NCBI GenBank assembly: GCA_900551185.1
Contig: URVF01000008.1
Location: forward strand, 1 to 20,150
Reading direction: 5' to 3'
DNA: 20,150 bases
Origin: an uncultured Collinsella sp.
GTDB taxonomy: Bacteria > Actinomycetota > Coriobacteriia > Coriobacteriales > Coriobacteriaceae
Part shown: positions 13,529-20,150 of the stretch, piece by piece
Layout of the letters: each line of letters begins with the position of its first letter
How positions within the stretch are numbered: position 1 is the first letter of the stretch
Notes under the pieces: model-generated
The model's input: only the letters and a program-made list of their open reading frames with translations
The model's database searches: none
Told to the model about the DNA's origin: nothing
Position numbers and translations under genes: made by a program

Positions 13529-14796
13529 GCGAGCTCCTCTTCAAAGTTGTCGATCAGGTTGTTGCCCAGGCGGACGACGGCGGCGCGGGTGCGCTCGTCG
13601 GTGGCGGAAAGCGCGGCGTCCTCCAGCTTGGCGCGGATGAACAGGTCCTCGGCGGCGTTTTGGTCAAGGCCTCGGCAGGCGAGGTAGAACAGTTGCTCGT
13701 CGCGGACGTGACCGATGGTGGCGCCGTGGTTGCCGGCAACGTCGTCCTCGTCGCAGAGAATGACGGGGACGGTCTTGTTGTCGACGCCCTTGTTGGCTAA
13801 CAGCACGGTTTCGCGCTCGGTGCCGACGGCACCCTTGCAGCCGTGCACGAGGTCGATGGTGCCGCGGTAGACCTTCTTGGACGTGCCGGTCAGCACGCCG
13901 TTGGCGTCGATCTCGCACTCGGTCTTGCGACCGCGGTGGCGCAGCTCGTAGTTAAAGTCGCGCACCTGCTCGCGGGCGCCCAGGTAGTCAGTATCGATGG
14001 TGACCTTGGCGGTATCGCCCAGTAGGTCGCCGGCAAGGCCGGTGGCGCTGGCGCCGGCACCCAGGACGGTGTGTTGCACGTTGACGCGCGCGCCCTCGTC
14101 CAGGAACAGGCCGGTGTCGTCGAGCGCGATCCAGCTATCGTCGAGCGTCTGCGTGCAGGTCACGTTGACGGTGGCGTACTCGTGGGTGCACACGCGTAGC
14201 ACGGAGCCCACGACACCCTCGCCGGTAACGGGGGAGTCTAGGGCAATATGCAGATTGAGCGTCGACTGGGGACGGGCGATGACGTCGATGGCGGCGATGG
14301 CCGCGGCGGCATCGACACCGCTCACACGCACGGTAACCGTGGCGTGCTGGTATGTGGGCACATCGATGACGACGCGCTTAGTGGCGTGCTCGGCCAGGTA
14401 GGTGTAGGCAGCCTCGCCCATGCCAGTCTCGAAGGCCTCAGCGGGGGAGAGCTCCTCCTCCAGCTTAATGGCACCGGCCTGGTAGATGGAGGTGGCGGGC
14501 ACGTCAAGCTCGGTCTCGCGCGTGATGCGGGCGCGGTCGGCGGCATCGCCAGGGGCGGAGGCGCGGCGCTCGGGGAAGCGCTCGGCCATGGCGTCCATGG
14601 CGGCGTCGAACGCGTCTGCCACGCCAGCAAACTGCTCTTCCAAGCCCTCAGCCTCAACGGCCTCGGCGGGAGCGGCGGCAAGCTCGTCAGAGAGCTCGAG
14701 CTTGGTCTGATTCATCTTCAGCCAGCCCCATGTGGCGGCCGGCATCGCATTGACCTGCTCAAGGGTGGTAGCAGCGGTGTTCGTGGTCTGATTCAT
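13525..14796 (-). CDS. sufD: SufD, Fe-S assembly scaffold subunit
   Basis: This 423-residue SufD partners SufB and SufC in the SufBC2D complex, where nascent clusters form. The C-terminal core has GNHGATIGHVRDEQLFYLACRG (~355-376), with H357 at the position of the functional SufD histidine. The middle region shows the beta-helix repeats expected of the family (VTVRVSGV, NLHIALDS, VNVTCTQTL, VTIDTDYLGAREQVRDFNY). The N-terminal ~130 residues are Ala/Glu-rich and poorly conserved. The start ATG shares one base with the sufB stop (TAATG), and the end overlaps sufS by four. Such tight packing supports a single transcript with coupled translation. Confidence 0.95.
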   Translation of the reverse strand: MNQTTNTAATTLEQVNAMPAATWGWLKMNQTKLELSDELAAAPAEAVEAEGLEEQFAGVADAFDAAMDAMAERFPERRASAPGDAADRARITRETELDVPATSIYQAGAIKLEEELSPAEAFETGMGEAAYTYLAEHATKRVVIDVPTYQHATVTVRVSGVDAAAAIAAIDVIARPQSTLNLHIALDSPVTGEGVVGSVLRVCTHEYATVNVTCTQTLDDSWIALDDTGLFLDEGARVNVQHTVLGAGASATGLAGDLLGDTAKVTIDTDYLGAREQVRDFNYELRHRGRKTECEIDANGVLTGTSKKVYRGTIDLVHGCKGAVGTERETVLLANKGVDNKTVPVILCDEDDVAGNHGATIGHVRDEQLFYLACRGLDQNAAEDLFIRAKLEDAALSATDERTRAAVVRLGNNLIDNFEEELA

Positions 14797-16208
14797 TATC
14801 CGATCGCTCCTTCCATCTCGAGCTTGATCAGGTTGTTCATCTCGACGGCGTACTCCAGCGGCAACTCCTTGGAGACCGGGTTGGCAAAGCCGTTGACGAT
14901 CATGGTGCGGGCCTCTTCCTCCGAGATGCCGCGGCTCATCAGGTAGAACACCTTGTCGTCGCCGATACGACCGATGGTGGCCTCGTGGCCGATGTCGACG
15001 TTCTTGGCGCGGATGTCCATGGCCGGAATAGTGTCGGAGCGGCTCTGGTCGTCGAGCATGAGCGACTGACAGCTCACGGTTGCCTTGGAACCCTCGGCCT
15101 TGGGCGTGGCCACGATGGAGCTGCGGAAGGTCTGGATACCGCCGCTCTTAGAGATGCCCTTGGTCTCGACGGTTGCCGAGGTATCGGGTGCGTTGAGCAC
15201 GACCTTGCAGCCGGTGTCGAGGTTTTGACCGGCGCCGGCAAAGGTGATGCCGGTAAAGCTCGAGCGGGCGCGGCGGCCGTTGAGCACGCTCATGGGGTAG
15301 AGGTAGCCCACGTGGCTGCCGAAGGAGCCACTGATCCACTCGATGTCGCCGTCCTCGTCCACGCGCGCACGCTTGGTGTTGAGGTTGTACATGTTCTTGG
15401 ACCAGTTCTCGATGGTCGAGTAGCGCAGGTGTGCGCGCTTGCCCACAAAGAGCTCGACGGCGCCGGCGTGGAGGTTGGCCACGTTGTACTTGGGCGCGGA
15501 GCAACCCTCGATAAAGTGCAGGTCGGCATCGTCCTCGACGATGATGAGCGTGTGCTCAAACTGGCCGGCGCCCTTGGCGTTGAGGCGGAAGTAGCTCTGC
15601 AGCGGAAAATCGAGCTTGGTGCCCTTGGGAACGTAGACAAACGAGCCTCCCGACCACACGGCACCGTGCAGGGCCGCAAACTTGTGGTCGGTGGGTGGGA
15701 TGAGCGTCATGAACTTCTCGTGGATGAGCGGCTCCCACTGCGGGTCGTGCAGGGCCTCCTCGATGCCGGAGTAGACGATGCCCATCTTGGACGCGGTGTC
15801 CTGCATGTTGTGGTAGACCAGCTCGGAGTCGTACTGCGCGCCGACGCCCGCCAGATAGCTGCGCTCGGCCTCGGGGATGCCCAGGCGCTCAAAGGTGTTC
15901 TTGATGTCGTCGGGCACCGACTCCCAGTCGTGCTTTTGGTCGGTGTTGGGCTTGACGTAGGTGACGATGTTGTCCATGTCTAGGCCCTCGATGGAGGGAC
16001 CCCACGTCGGGTCGGGAAAACGATTGAATATCTCGAGGGACTTTAAGCGCAGGTCGAGCATCCACTGCGGCTCGTCCTTCTTGGCGCTGATCTCGCGCAC
16101 GATGTCGGGCGTGATGCCGGCGTCGAGACGCTCGAATCCCTCCTCGCCATAGGTGAAGTCGTAGAGGCTGCGGTCGATGTCCGCGACCTCGGTGCGGTTC
16201 TTGGTCAT
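14796..16208 (-). CDS. sufB: SufB, Fe-S assembly scaffold subunit
   Basis: This 470-residue protein of standard length is the central scaffold of SufBC2D and receives sulfur for cluster building. Conserved family blocks are WSGGSFVYVPKGTKLDFPLQ (~185-204), YFRLNAKGAGQFEHTLII, FIEGCSAPKYN (~232-242), and ISGSFGSHVGYLYPMS. The C-terminal core has S-C380 in ATVSCQSLML, at the place of the catalytic SufB cysteine. It also has H408-E409 in NVDIGHEATIGRIGDDK, matching SufB residues needed at the SufB/SufD interface. The start at 16208 is preceded by AAAGGGG and lies 12 bases after the sufC stop. Confidence 0.98.
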   Translation of the reverse strand: MTKNRTEVADIDRSLYDFTYGEEGFERLDAGITPDIVREISAKKDEPQWMLDLRLKSLEIFNRFPDPTWGPSIEGLDMDNIVTYVKPNTDQKHDWESVPDDIKNTFERLGIPEAERSYLAGVGAQYDSELVYHNMQDTASKMGIVYSGIEEALHDPQWEPLIHEKFMTLIPPTDHKFAALHGAVWSGGSFVYVPKGTKLDFPLQSYFRLNAKGAGQFEHTLIIVEDDADLHFIEGCSAPKYNVANLHAGAVELFVGKRAHLRYSTIENWSKNMYNLNTKRARVDEDGDIEWISGSFGSHVGYLYPMSVLNGRRARSSFTGITFAGAGQNLDTGCKVVLNAPDTSATVETKGISKSGGIQTFRSSIVATPKAEGSKATVSCQSLMLDDQSRSDTIPAMDIRAKNVDIGHEATIGRIGDDKVFYLMSRGISEEEARTMIVNGFANPVSKELPLEYAVEMNNLIKLEMEGAIG

Positions 16209-16220
16209 TGCGTCGCCCCT

Positions 16221-17021
16221 TTACGCCTGCTGCTCGGCAGCGGCGGCCTCGGCCTGGGCGCGCTGCTCGGCGGCCTCGCGCTCGAAGGTCTCAAAGCCGT
16301 TCTTGTCAATCCAGGGGATGAGCGAGGCGTCGTCCTCGCGCACAATATGGCCCTTGACCATAACGTGGACGCGGTCGACATCCAGGTGCTCCAGGATGCG
16401 CGTGTTGTGCGTGATGATGAGCATGGAGCCGTCGCGGCTCTTGCGGTAGGCGTCCATGCCGTGGCTGACGGTGGACAGGGCGTCAACGTCCAGACCGGAG
16501 TCGGTTTCGTCCAGGATGGCGAGCTTGGGCTGCAGCAGCAGAAGCTGGAGCATCTCGACCTTCTTTTTCTCGCCGCCCGAGAAGCCCACGCCCAGCTCAC
16601 GGTTGAGGTAGGCGGTGTCCATGTTGAGCTCGGCAGCGAGCTCCTTGACGCGACGGCGGAACTCCTTGCCCTTCATCTCCAGGCCGGGGCGGCCGGCGAT
16701 GCTGGCGCGCAAAAAGCTCGACAGCGGCACGCCCGGGATCTCGACTGGGGCCTGGAAGCTCAGGAACAGGCCGGCGCGCGAGCGCTTGTCGGTGGTGAGC
16801 TCGGTGATGTCCTGGCCGTCAAAGACGATGCGGCCGTCATTGACGGTATAGACGGGGTCGCCCATGACCAGGTGGCCGAGGGTGGACTTGCCGGCGCCGT
16901 TGGGTCCCATCAGCACGTGGGTCTCGCCGGCGGCGACGTTGAGGTTGACGTTGTGGAGGATGGTCTTCTCGTCCACGGAGGCGGTCAGACCTTCGATGGA
17001 AAGCAGCGGATTTGCGCTCAT
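16221..17021 (-). CDS. sufC: SufC, ATPase subunit of the SUF assembly complex
   Basis: This 266-residue ABC-type ATPase drives conformational change in SufBC2D; it is soluble, not a transporter. Walker A is GPNGAGKST (39-47), the Q-loop is SFQAP (Q90), the signature is FSGGEKKKVE (147-156), Walker B is LAILDETDSGLD (167-178) with the general base E172, and the switch His is H205 in ITHNTRIL. ATG 17021 is preceded by AGAGAGGGA. An ATG ten codons earlier (17051) has no ribosome binding site. The last ~20 residues (Glu/Ala/Gln-rich, ending AAAAEQQA) form an unusual helical tail. It is the first gene of the operon and faces the Rrf2 gene divergently. Confidence 0.97.
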   Translation of the reverse strand: MSANPLLSIEGLTASVDEKTILHNVNLNVAAGETHVLMGPNGAGKSTLGHLVMGDPVYTVNDGRIVFDGQDITELTTDKRSRAGLFLSFQAPVEIPGVPLSSFLRASIAGRPGLEMKGKEFRRRVKELAAELNMDTAYLNRELGVGFSGGEKKKVEMLQLLLLQPKLAILDETDSGLDVDALSTVSHGMDAYRKSRDGSMLIITHNTRILEHLDVDRVHVMVKGHIVREDDASLIPWIDKNGFETFEREAAEQRAQAEAAAAEQQA

Positions 17022-17085
17022 GCTGTCCCTCTCTGTATATGGTGTACTCATAGGTGTACTAAACCCTAGGAATCTTCTCGGAATA

Positions 17086-17113
17086 AAGTTACTATGGGTT
17101 CGGCGTTAGTCAA
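17086..17113 (-). promoter_or_regulatory. Putative suf operon promoter
   Basis: On the minus strand TTGACT (complement of 17108-17113) is five of six to the -35 consensus. A weak -10, TAACTT (complement of 17086-17091), lies 16 bases on. This puts the start of transcription roughly 55 bases before the sufC ATG. The -35 overlaps the inverted repeat at 17106-17129. Confidence 0.5.
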
Positions 17114-17129
17114 GTGAAAACCCGACTAA
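17106..17129. promoter_or_regulatory. Inverted repeat overlapping the suf -35 element, possible Rrf2 operator
   Basis: TTAGTC (17106-17111) and GACTAA (17124-17129) are perfect complements separated by 12 bases. The first half covers the presumed suf -35 TTGACT. The core AGTC/GACT resembles halves seen in IscR-type sites, but the orientation differs from the classic type 1 site, so this is tentative. Confidence 0.4.
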
Positions 17130-17193
17130 TCCACTCGACTTTTTAGATGTGGGACATAATAATCAGGTTTGTTTGCCCCGCGTGCATAAGATT

Positions 17194-17223
17194 TGGGACA
17201 AACACTCCTGGTATTTTGTCCCA
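17194..17223. promoter_or_regulatory. 9-bp inverted repeat in front of the Rrf2 gene, possible autoregulatory operator
   Basis: TGGGACAAA (17194-17202) and TTTGTCCCA (17215-17223) are perfect complements with a 12-base spacer, ending 20 bases before the rrf2 start codon. A further TGGGACA lies at 17150-17156, next to the presumed -10 of the regulator's own promoter (TCGACT 17136-17141, AATAAT 17159-17164). Confidence 0.5.
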
Positions 17224-17243
17224 GCAACGATGGGAGGGTAGGT

Positions 17244-17675
17244 ATGCTCATTTCTTCCAAGGGCCGCTATGCCCTCCGGCTGATGATCTATATCGCGGCG
17301 CTCGGCGACGCCGAGGGCAAGATTGCCCTGCGCGAGGTTGCCGACCGCGAGCATATCTCGCAAAAGTATTTGGAGCAGCTGGTTCGTCCGCTTATGAAGG
17401 CGGGCCTGCTTAAGAGCGTGCGCGGCAAGGGCGGCGGCTACATGATGGCCAAGGATCCAGCCGAGGTGCGTGCCGGCGACATCCTGCGCGCCGTCGAGGG
17501 CAGCACGGCACCCGTGGCGTGCGACGGCATCGACAACAGCTGCACCCGCAGCGATTTGTGCTCGACCGTCAAGTTCTGGCGCGGTCTGGACGACGTGATC
17601 GAAAAGTACGTCGACGGCGTAACGCTGGCCGACTTGGCCGCCGTTCCCGAAATCAACTTTGACATTAAGCTGTAG
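17244..17675 (+). CDS. Rrf2-family transcriptional regulator, IscR/SufR-like, probable Fe-S sensor
   Basis: This 143-residue protein is a winged-helix DNA-binding regulator. ATG 17244 follows GGGAGGG with 5 bases between. The N-terminal winged helix carries the family pattern MLISSKGRYALRLMIYIA, then HISQKYLEQLVRPLMKAGLL (~38-57) and the wing VRGKGGGYMMAKDP (~59-72). Three cysteines, C93, C100 and C106 (C-x6-C-x5-C), sit where IscR and NsrR hold a [2Fe-2S] or [4Fe-4S] cluster. It is transcribed away from sufCBDSU across a 222-base gap with inverted repeats. The natural inference is that it represses suf when clusters are plentiful. NsrR- or CymR-like roles are less likely given the neighbours. 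The next gene starts 8 bases after the stop, so a toxin-antitoxin pair appears to be co-transcribed. Confidence 0.93.
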   Translation: MLISSKGRYALRLMIYIAALGDAEGKIALREVADREHISQKYLEQLVRPLMKAGLLKSVRGKGGGYMMAKDPAEVRAGDILRAVEGSTAPVACDGIDNSCTRSDLCSTVKFWRGLDDVIEKYVDGVTLADLAAVPEINFDIKL

Positions 17676-17683
17676 GGGTGCAA

Positions 17684-17971
17684 ATGGCATCTCTCGACAA
17701 GGTGTACAAGCAAATCGAAGTTTTTGCTCGGGAATGTGACGCCGAGAAGGTCGTGTTGTTTGGTTCTCGTGCTCGAGGCGACAACTTGCCCAAGAGCGAT
17801 ATTGACATCGCCGTAGCAGGTTGCCGGGATTTCGGCCGTTTCTCATATTTGATCGAGGAACATCTTGATACTCTTTTAGATGTAGATGTCGTCAATCTCG
17901 ACGAGTCCCTATCGCAGCAATTGCTCGATGAGATTGCCAAGGATGGTGTGATTCTGTATGAAAAAATATGA
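17684..17971 (+). CDS. mntA: MntA-type antitoxin, minimal nucleotidyltransferase
   Basis: This 95-residue MNT-domain protein has the signature G27-S28, ten residues, D39-x-D41 (GSRARGDNLPKSDIDIAV), with a third candidate metal ligand D68 in LDVDVV. In studied MntA/HepT pairs this enzyme adds AMP to a tyrosine of the HEPN toxin and so neutralises it. ATG 17684 follows AGGGG; a GTG two codons earlier (17678) falls within that site. It overlaps hepT by 14 bases. Base composition drops compared with the suf genes (more A/T at third positions by eye), suggesting acquisition. The antitoxin function is by homology; HI0073-type annotations are equivalent. Confidence 0.92.
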   Translation: MASLDKVYKQIEVFARECDAEKVVLFGSRARGDNLPKSDIDIAVAGCRDFGRFSYLIEEHLDTLLDVDVVNLDESLSQQLLDEIAKDGVILYEKI

Positions 17972-18377
17972 GAACTTTGTTAGCGCCTTGGCGAATCTTG
18001 AGGATGCGCCCAATCAGGATCTCAACAATGATTTTGTTCAGAGTGGATTGATTAATAAGTTCAATCTTCAATTTGAACTGAGCTGGAAGCTCCTTAAGCG
18101 TCTGCTCGAGTATGAGGGCGCCACGCTTGCCGCGTCGGGGTCTCCTCGTGCCATCTTGAAGGAGTCCTACCGATTCTACGACTTTATTGATGAGGCAGCC
18201 TGGCTGGATATGCTCAGAGACCGCAATACGAACGTCCATATCTACGACAACAAGCTCGCTCAAGATTTGATTCAGCGCATCTTGAACGTCTATATTCCCG
18301 CTTTCTGTCAGTTGAGGGACGGGCTGATGGAGCGATACGGCGAGCTTCTGATGGCGCCCGACGACCAGTTTGTTTAA
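17958..18377 (+). CDS. hepT: HepT-type toxin, HEPN-domain RNase (HI0074-like)
   Basis: This 139-residue all-helical HEPN protein resembles the HI0074 group, often annotated as nucleotidyltransferase substrate-binding protein. The HEPN catalytic motif is R89-N-T-N-V-H94 and is followed by I-Y96, giving the R-x4-H-x-Y pattern in which the tyrosine is the AMPylation target of MntA. Other helix features are FNLQFELSWKLLKRLLEYEG (~35-54) and PRAILKESYRFYDFID (~63-78), both typical of the family. It starts inside mntA (overlap 17958-17971), so translation is coupled. No terminator was seen after it. Confidence 0.92.
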   Translation: MKKYENFVSALANLEDAPNQDLNNDFVQSGLINKFNLQFELSWKLLKRLLEYEGATLAASGSPRAILKESYRFYDFIDEAAWLDMLRDRNTNVHIYDNKLAQDLIQRILNVYIPAFCQLRDGLMERYGELLMAPDDQFV

Positions 18378-18393
18378 TTACTTAAGATTTCGC

Positions 18394-18449
18394 GGAGGGT
18401 TGTTGCCGTTTACCGAGGGGTTGTTGTGCAACAACGGGCGAGCTGCAAT
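18394..18449 (+). promoter_or_regulatory. Repeat-bearing promoter region of the secreted-protein gene
   Basis: GTTGTTG (18420-18426) and CAACAAC (18429-18435) form a near-perfect palindrome with a 2-base centre. The block GAGGG(G)TTGTTG appears twice (18395-18405 and 18415-18426). TTGTTG (18421-18426) with TGCAAT (18444-18449), 17 bp apart, is a weak promoter candidate. A regulator may bind here. Confidence 0.35.
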
Positions 18450-18505
18450 ACTTAGTTTTATCTTTGCAAACTGCACTTTAACTACACCAATGCAGGGAGG
18501 ATCTT

Positions 18506-20129
18506 ATGCAGCCCAAGCATTCCGCGATTGTCGCGGGCCTGACGCTGGCGCTTTCGTTTGGCGCCGTTTCCGCGCCGGCACCCGCCGCTGCCGAGGAGCC
18601 CACGCCGGGCGTTGCCTCGGATGCCACCGATATCGATAAGGGCCTTTACACCCAACAGTCCTTCTCGGGCGTGCTGAGGTCGGTCCAGGGCGTTTCGTTT
18701 GTCAACGTGACTCCCGAGATGAAGTACTTTACCAAGTACGAGAGCCATGGCAACTATAACCAGGGCTTTTCGTATGGTGACGGCTACAACGCGCTGGGCT
18801 ATTACCAGTTCGACCGTCGTTGGTCGCTCATTCCGTTTATGAAGCAGGTTTACAACTACGATTCTGCCAAGTACGGCATGCTCAAGGATGCGATTGATCG
18901 CGGCAGCGAGATTTCCAACACGAGCAATGCCATGTACGAGAACGACCAGCTTACCGAGCTGGGCCGTATTGTACAGGAGGCCTTCCAGGGTGCTTATAAC
19001 ACCGATCCTGCTGAGTTTTCGGCTCTGCAGGATGCGTATGCGTACAACTCGTACTATGCGGTGACCGAGGCGTGGCTCAAGAGCGGCCTGGGCATTGATA
19101 TTTCGGGCCGCGCCGATTGCGTCAAGGGCATGGTGTGGAGCATCACCAACATGTGCGGCACCGGTGGTTGCAGGGACTTCTTCCGTTGGGCGAATCTTTC
19201 CAACGATATGTCCGACCGCGAGTTTGTGACGGCGCTCTCCAACAGCGTGGTCAATAACGTGGCGACCAAGTATTCGAGCCAGCCCCAGTATCATGAGGGC
19301 TGGAAGAACCGCTACCGCAACGAGCTAAAGGACTGCTTGGTTTATATCGCTGAGGACGAGGCTGCCGCCGCGGCGCCCGTGCAGCCCGAGCCTGCGCCGG
19401 CGCCCTCGCTGACACCTGATTCGAATGACGGCTCGAGTGACGATGTCAACGATGACAGGATGGATGCGCCCTCGACCGATGCTGACGGTAATGGCTCTGC
19501 TGGTGACACTACCAACGACGGCTCTACCTCGAACGGCTCCGATTCGAACGGCTCTGCTGCGAGCGATTCGCCTTCAAGCTCTGCCGGCAATACGGACAGC
19601 GACGCTTCTGGTTCGACCGACGCTGGCACCTCTAACTCATCTACCGGCTCGAGCGATTCGTCCGTTGACACCGGCTCTAACAACGGCTCCGGCTCTGACA
19701 CGACCCCTGATTCCGATGCTTCCAAGGACGACTCGAATAAGGCGCCGGACGCTCCCGTTGCTTCGCCGGACAAGAAGCCTTCTTTCTCCGTGCGGCTTGG
19801 TTCTACGCTGGGCTCTTTGCTGATGGCTGGCGTCAATAATGGCTCGACTCAGAACAAGGACAACTCTGATCAGGTTTCCACGGAAAAGACCGAGGCCGCA
19901 AAGGGCGACTCCAAGGACAAGGCTTCCGAGAAGGCTGAATCCGATAAGGGTCCTAGCTCTGATGAGAAGGGCGACAAATCCGCTCAGAAGAAGGACGAGA
20001 ACAAGGACAAGACCGAGGACGGAAAGCAGCAGGGCGAGGACGGCGGTAAGGGCAACACCGACAACCAGGTCCAGGAGCAAAATGACTCCAAATCGGTGAC
20101 CACTACGACCACCACAACCAAGTCATCTG
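18506..20129 (+). CDS. Secreted protein with a lysozyme/transglycosylase-like domain and a long low-complexity tail, 3'-truncated
   Basis: The frame is open from ATG 18506 (GGGAGG at 18495-18500) to the contig end, 541 genomic residues. Residues 1-29 are a signal peptide (KH, hydrophobic GLTLALSFGAVS, cleavage near APAAAE). The folded domain is ~45-285. EMKYFTKYESHGNYNQ (71-86) contains E79 in a Y-E-S-H context and is followed by GYNALGYYQFDRRW (93-106). This recalls the Glu and the A-x-G-x-x-Q block of soluble lytic transglycosylase/lysozyme folds. Four cysteines (205, 217, 222, 277) could form disulfides. After residue ~290 come Pro/Ala, then Ser/Asn/Gly/Asp-rich, then Lys/Glu/Asp-rich stretches to the end, ending in a run of threonines. 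This looks like a wall-spanning or surface-exposed stalk. The C-terminus is missing; the last codons (AVSYTHL) are adapter. Peptidoglycan cleavage is an inference. Confidence 0.8.
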
Positions 20130-20150
20130 CTGTCTCTTATACACATCTCC
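20130..20150 (-). other. Illumina Nextera adapter (mosaic end, Read 2 side); not genomic
   Basis: CTGTCTCTTATACACATCT (20130-20148) is the reverse complement of the Nextera mosaic end. The following CC fits the Read 2 arm (which begins CCGAGC in this orientation), not the Read 1 arm. It reads in frame as VSYTHL after the secreted protein. Confidence 0.97.

Noticed and set aside
12170..15983. Long plus-strand frames opposite sufU, sufS, sufD and sufB
   Set aside because: Antisense shadows of a clearly conserved operon; compositionally biased with no motifs.

Overview
This 20,150-base window is an assembly contig from a GC-rich bacterium. It probably comes from the Coriobacteriia (Actinomycetota), most likely a Collinsella-like gut anaerobe. 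That placement is inference from base composition, the Rho with a long charged N-terminus, the sufCBDSU order behind a divergent Rrf2 regulator, and the gene content (GGGtGRT protein, anaerobe-type flavoprotein, no respiratory genes). Both contig ends are Illumina Nextera adapter, not genome. Positions 1-47 hold the P5 tail, an 8-base i5 index and the transposase end; 20130-20150 hold the mosaic end plus CC. Genomic sequence is therefore about 48-20129, and the two outermost genes (rho and a secreted protein) are cut.

Layout. 49-1662 (+) is rho, lacking its start, with a strong terminator. 1977-3909 (+) is a two-gene unit: a membrane-anchored Ala/Asp/Pro-rich protein of unknown function and a VanZ-family protein. 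4017-6232 (-) holds a ROK-family sugar kinase (fructokinase-like) and a class I/II aminotransferase, separated by a 17-bp-stem terminator. 6397-6569 (+) holds tRNA-His(GTG) and tRNA-Lys(CTT), followed by a tandemly duplicated tRNA-tail plus terminator module. 6966-8492 (-) is a fumarate-reductase-like flavoprotein with an altered substrate motif. 8748-10505 (-) is a two-gene operon: an IscU/NifU-like three-cysteine scaffold protein followed by a GGGtGRT protein. 10899-11699 (+) is a Y1-transposase-like protein that has lost its HUH histidines and catalytic tyrosine and carries a C-terminal helix-turn-helix. 11776-17021 (-) is a complete SUF iron-sulfur operon, sufC-sufB-sufD-sufS-sufU. Divergent from it, 17244-18377 (+) encodes an Rrf2/IscR-type regulator with three cysteines, then a MntA/HepT (nucleotidyltransferase/HEPN) toxin-antitoxin pair. 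18506-20129 (+) is the 5' part of a secreted protein with a lysozyme-like domain and a very long low-complexity tail.

How it fits together. The centre (about 8.7-17.7 kb) is dominated by iron-sulfur biology. It carries a full SUF machine under a probable cluster-sensing repressor, plus a second U-type scaffold paired with the uncharacterised GGGtGRT protein. A catalytically dead transposase-derived DNA-binding protein lies between the two operons. The most promising undescribed elements are the scaffold/GGGtGRT pair, the domesticated Y1-like protein, and the coupling of a HEPN/MNT module to the SUF regulator. The rest is ordinary housekeeping sequence. No CRISPR array, integrase, intact insertion sequence or rRNA was seen.
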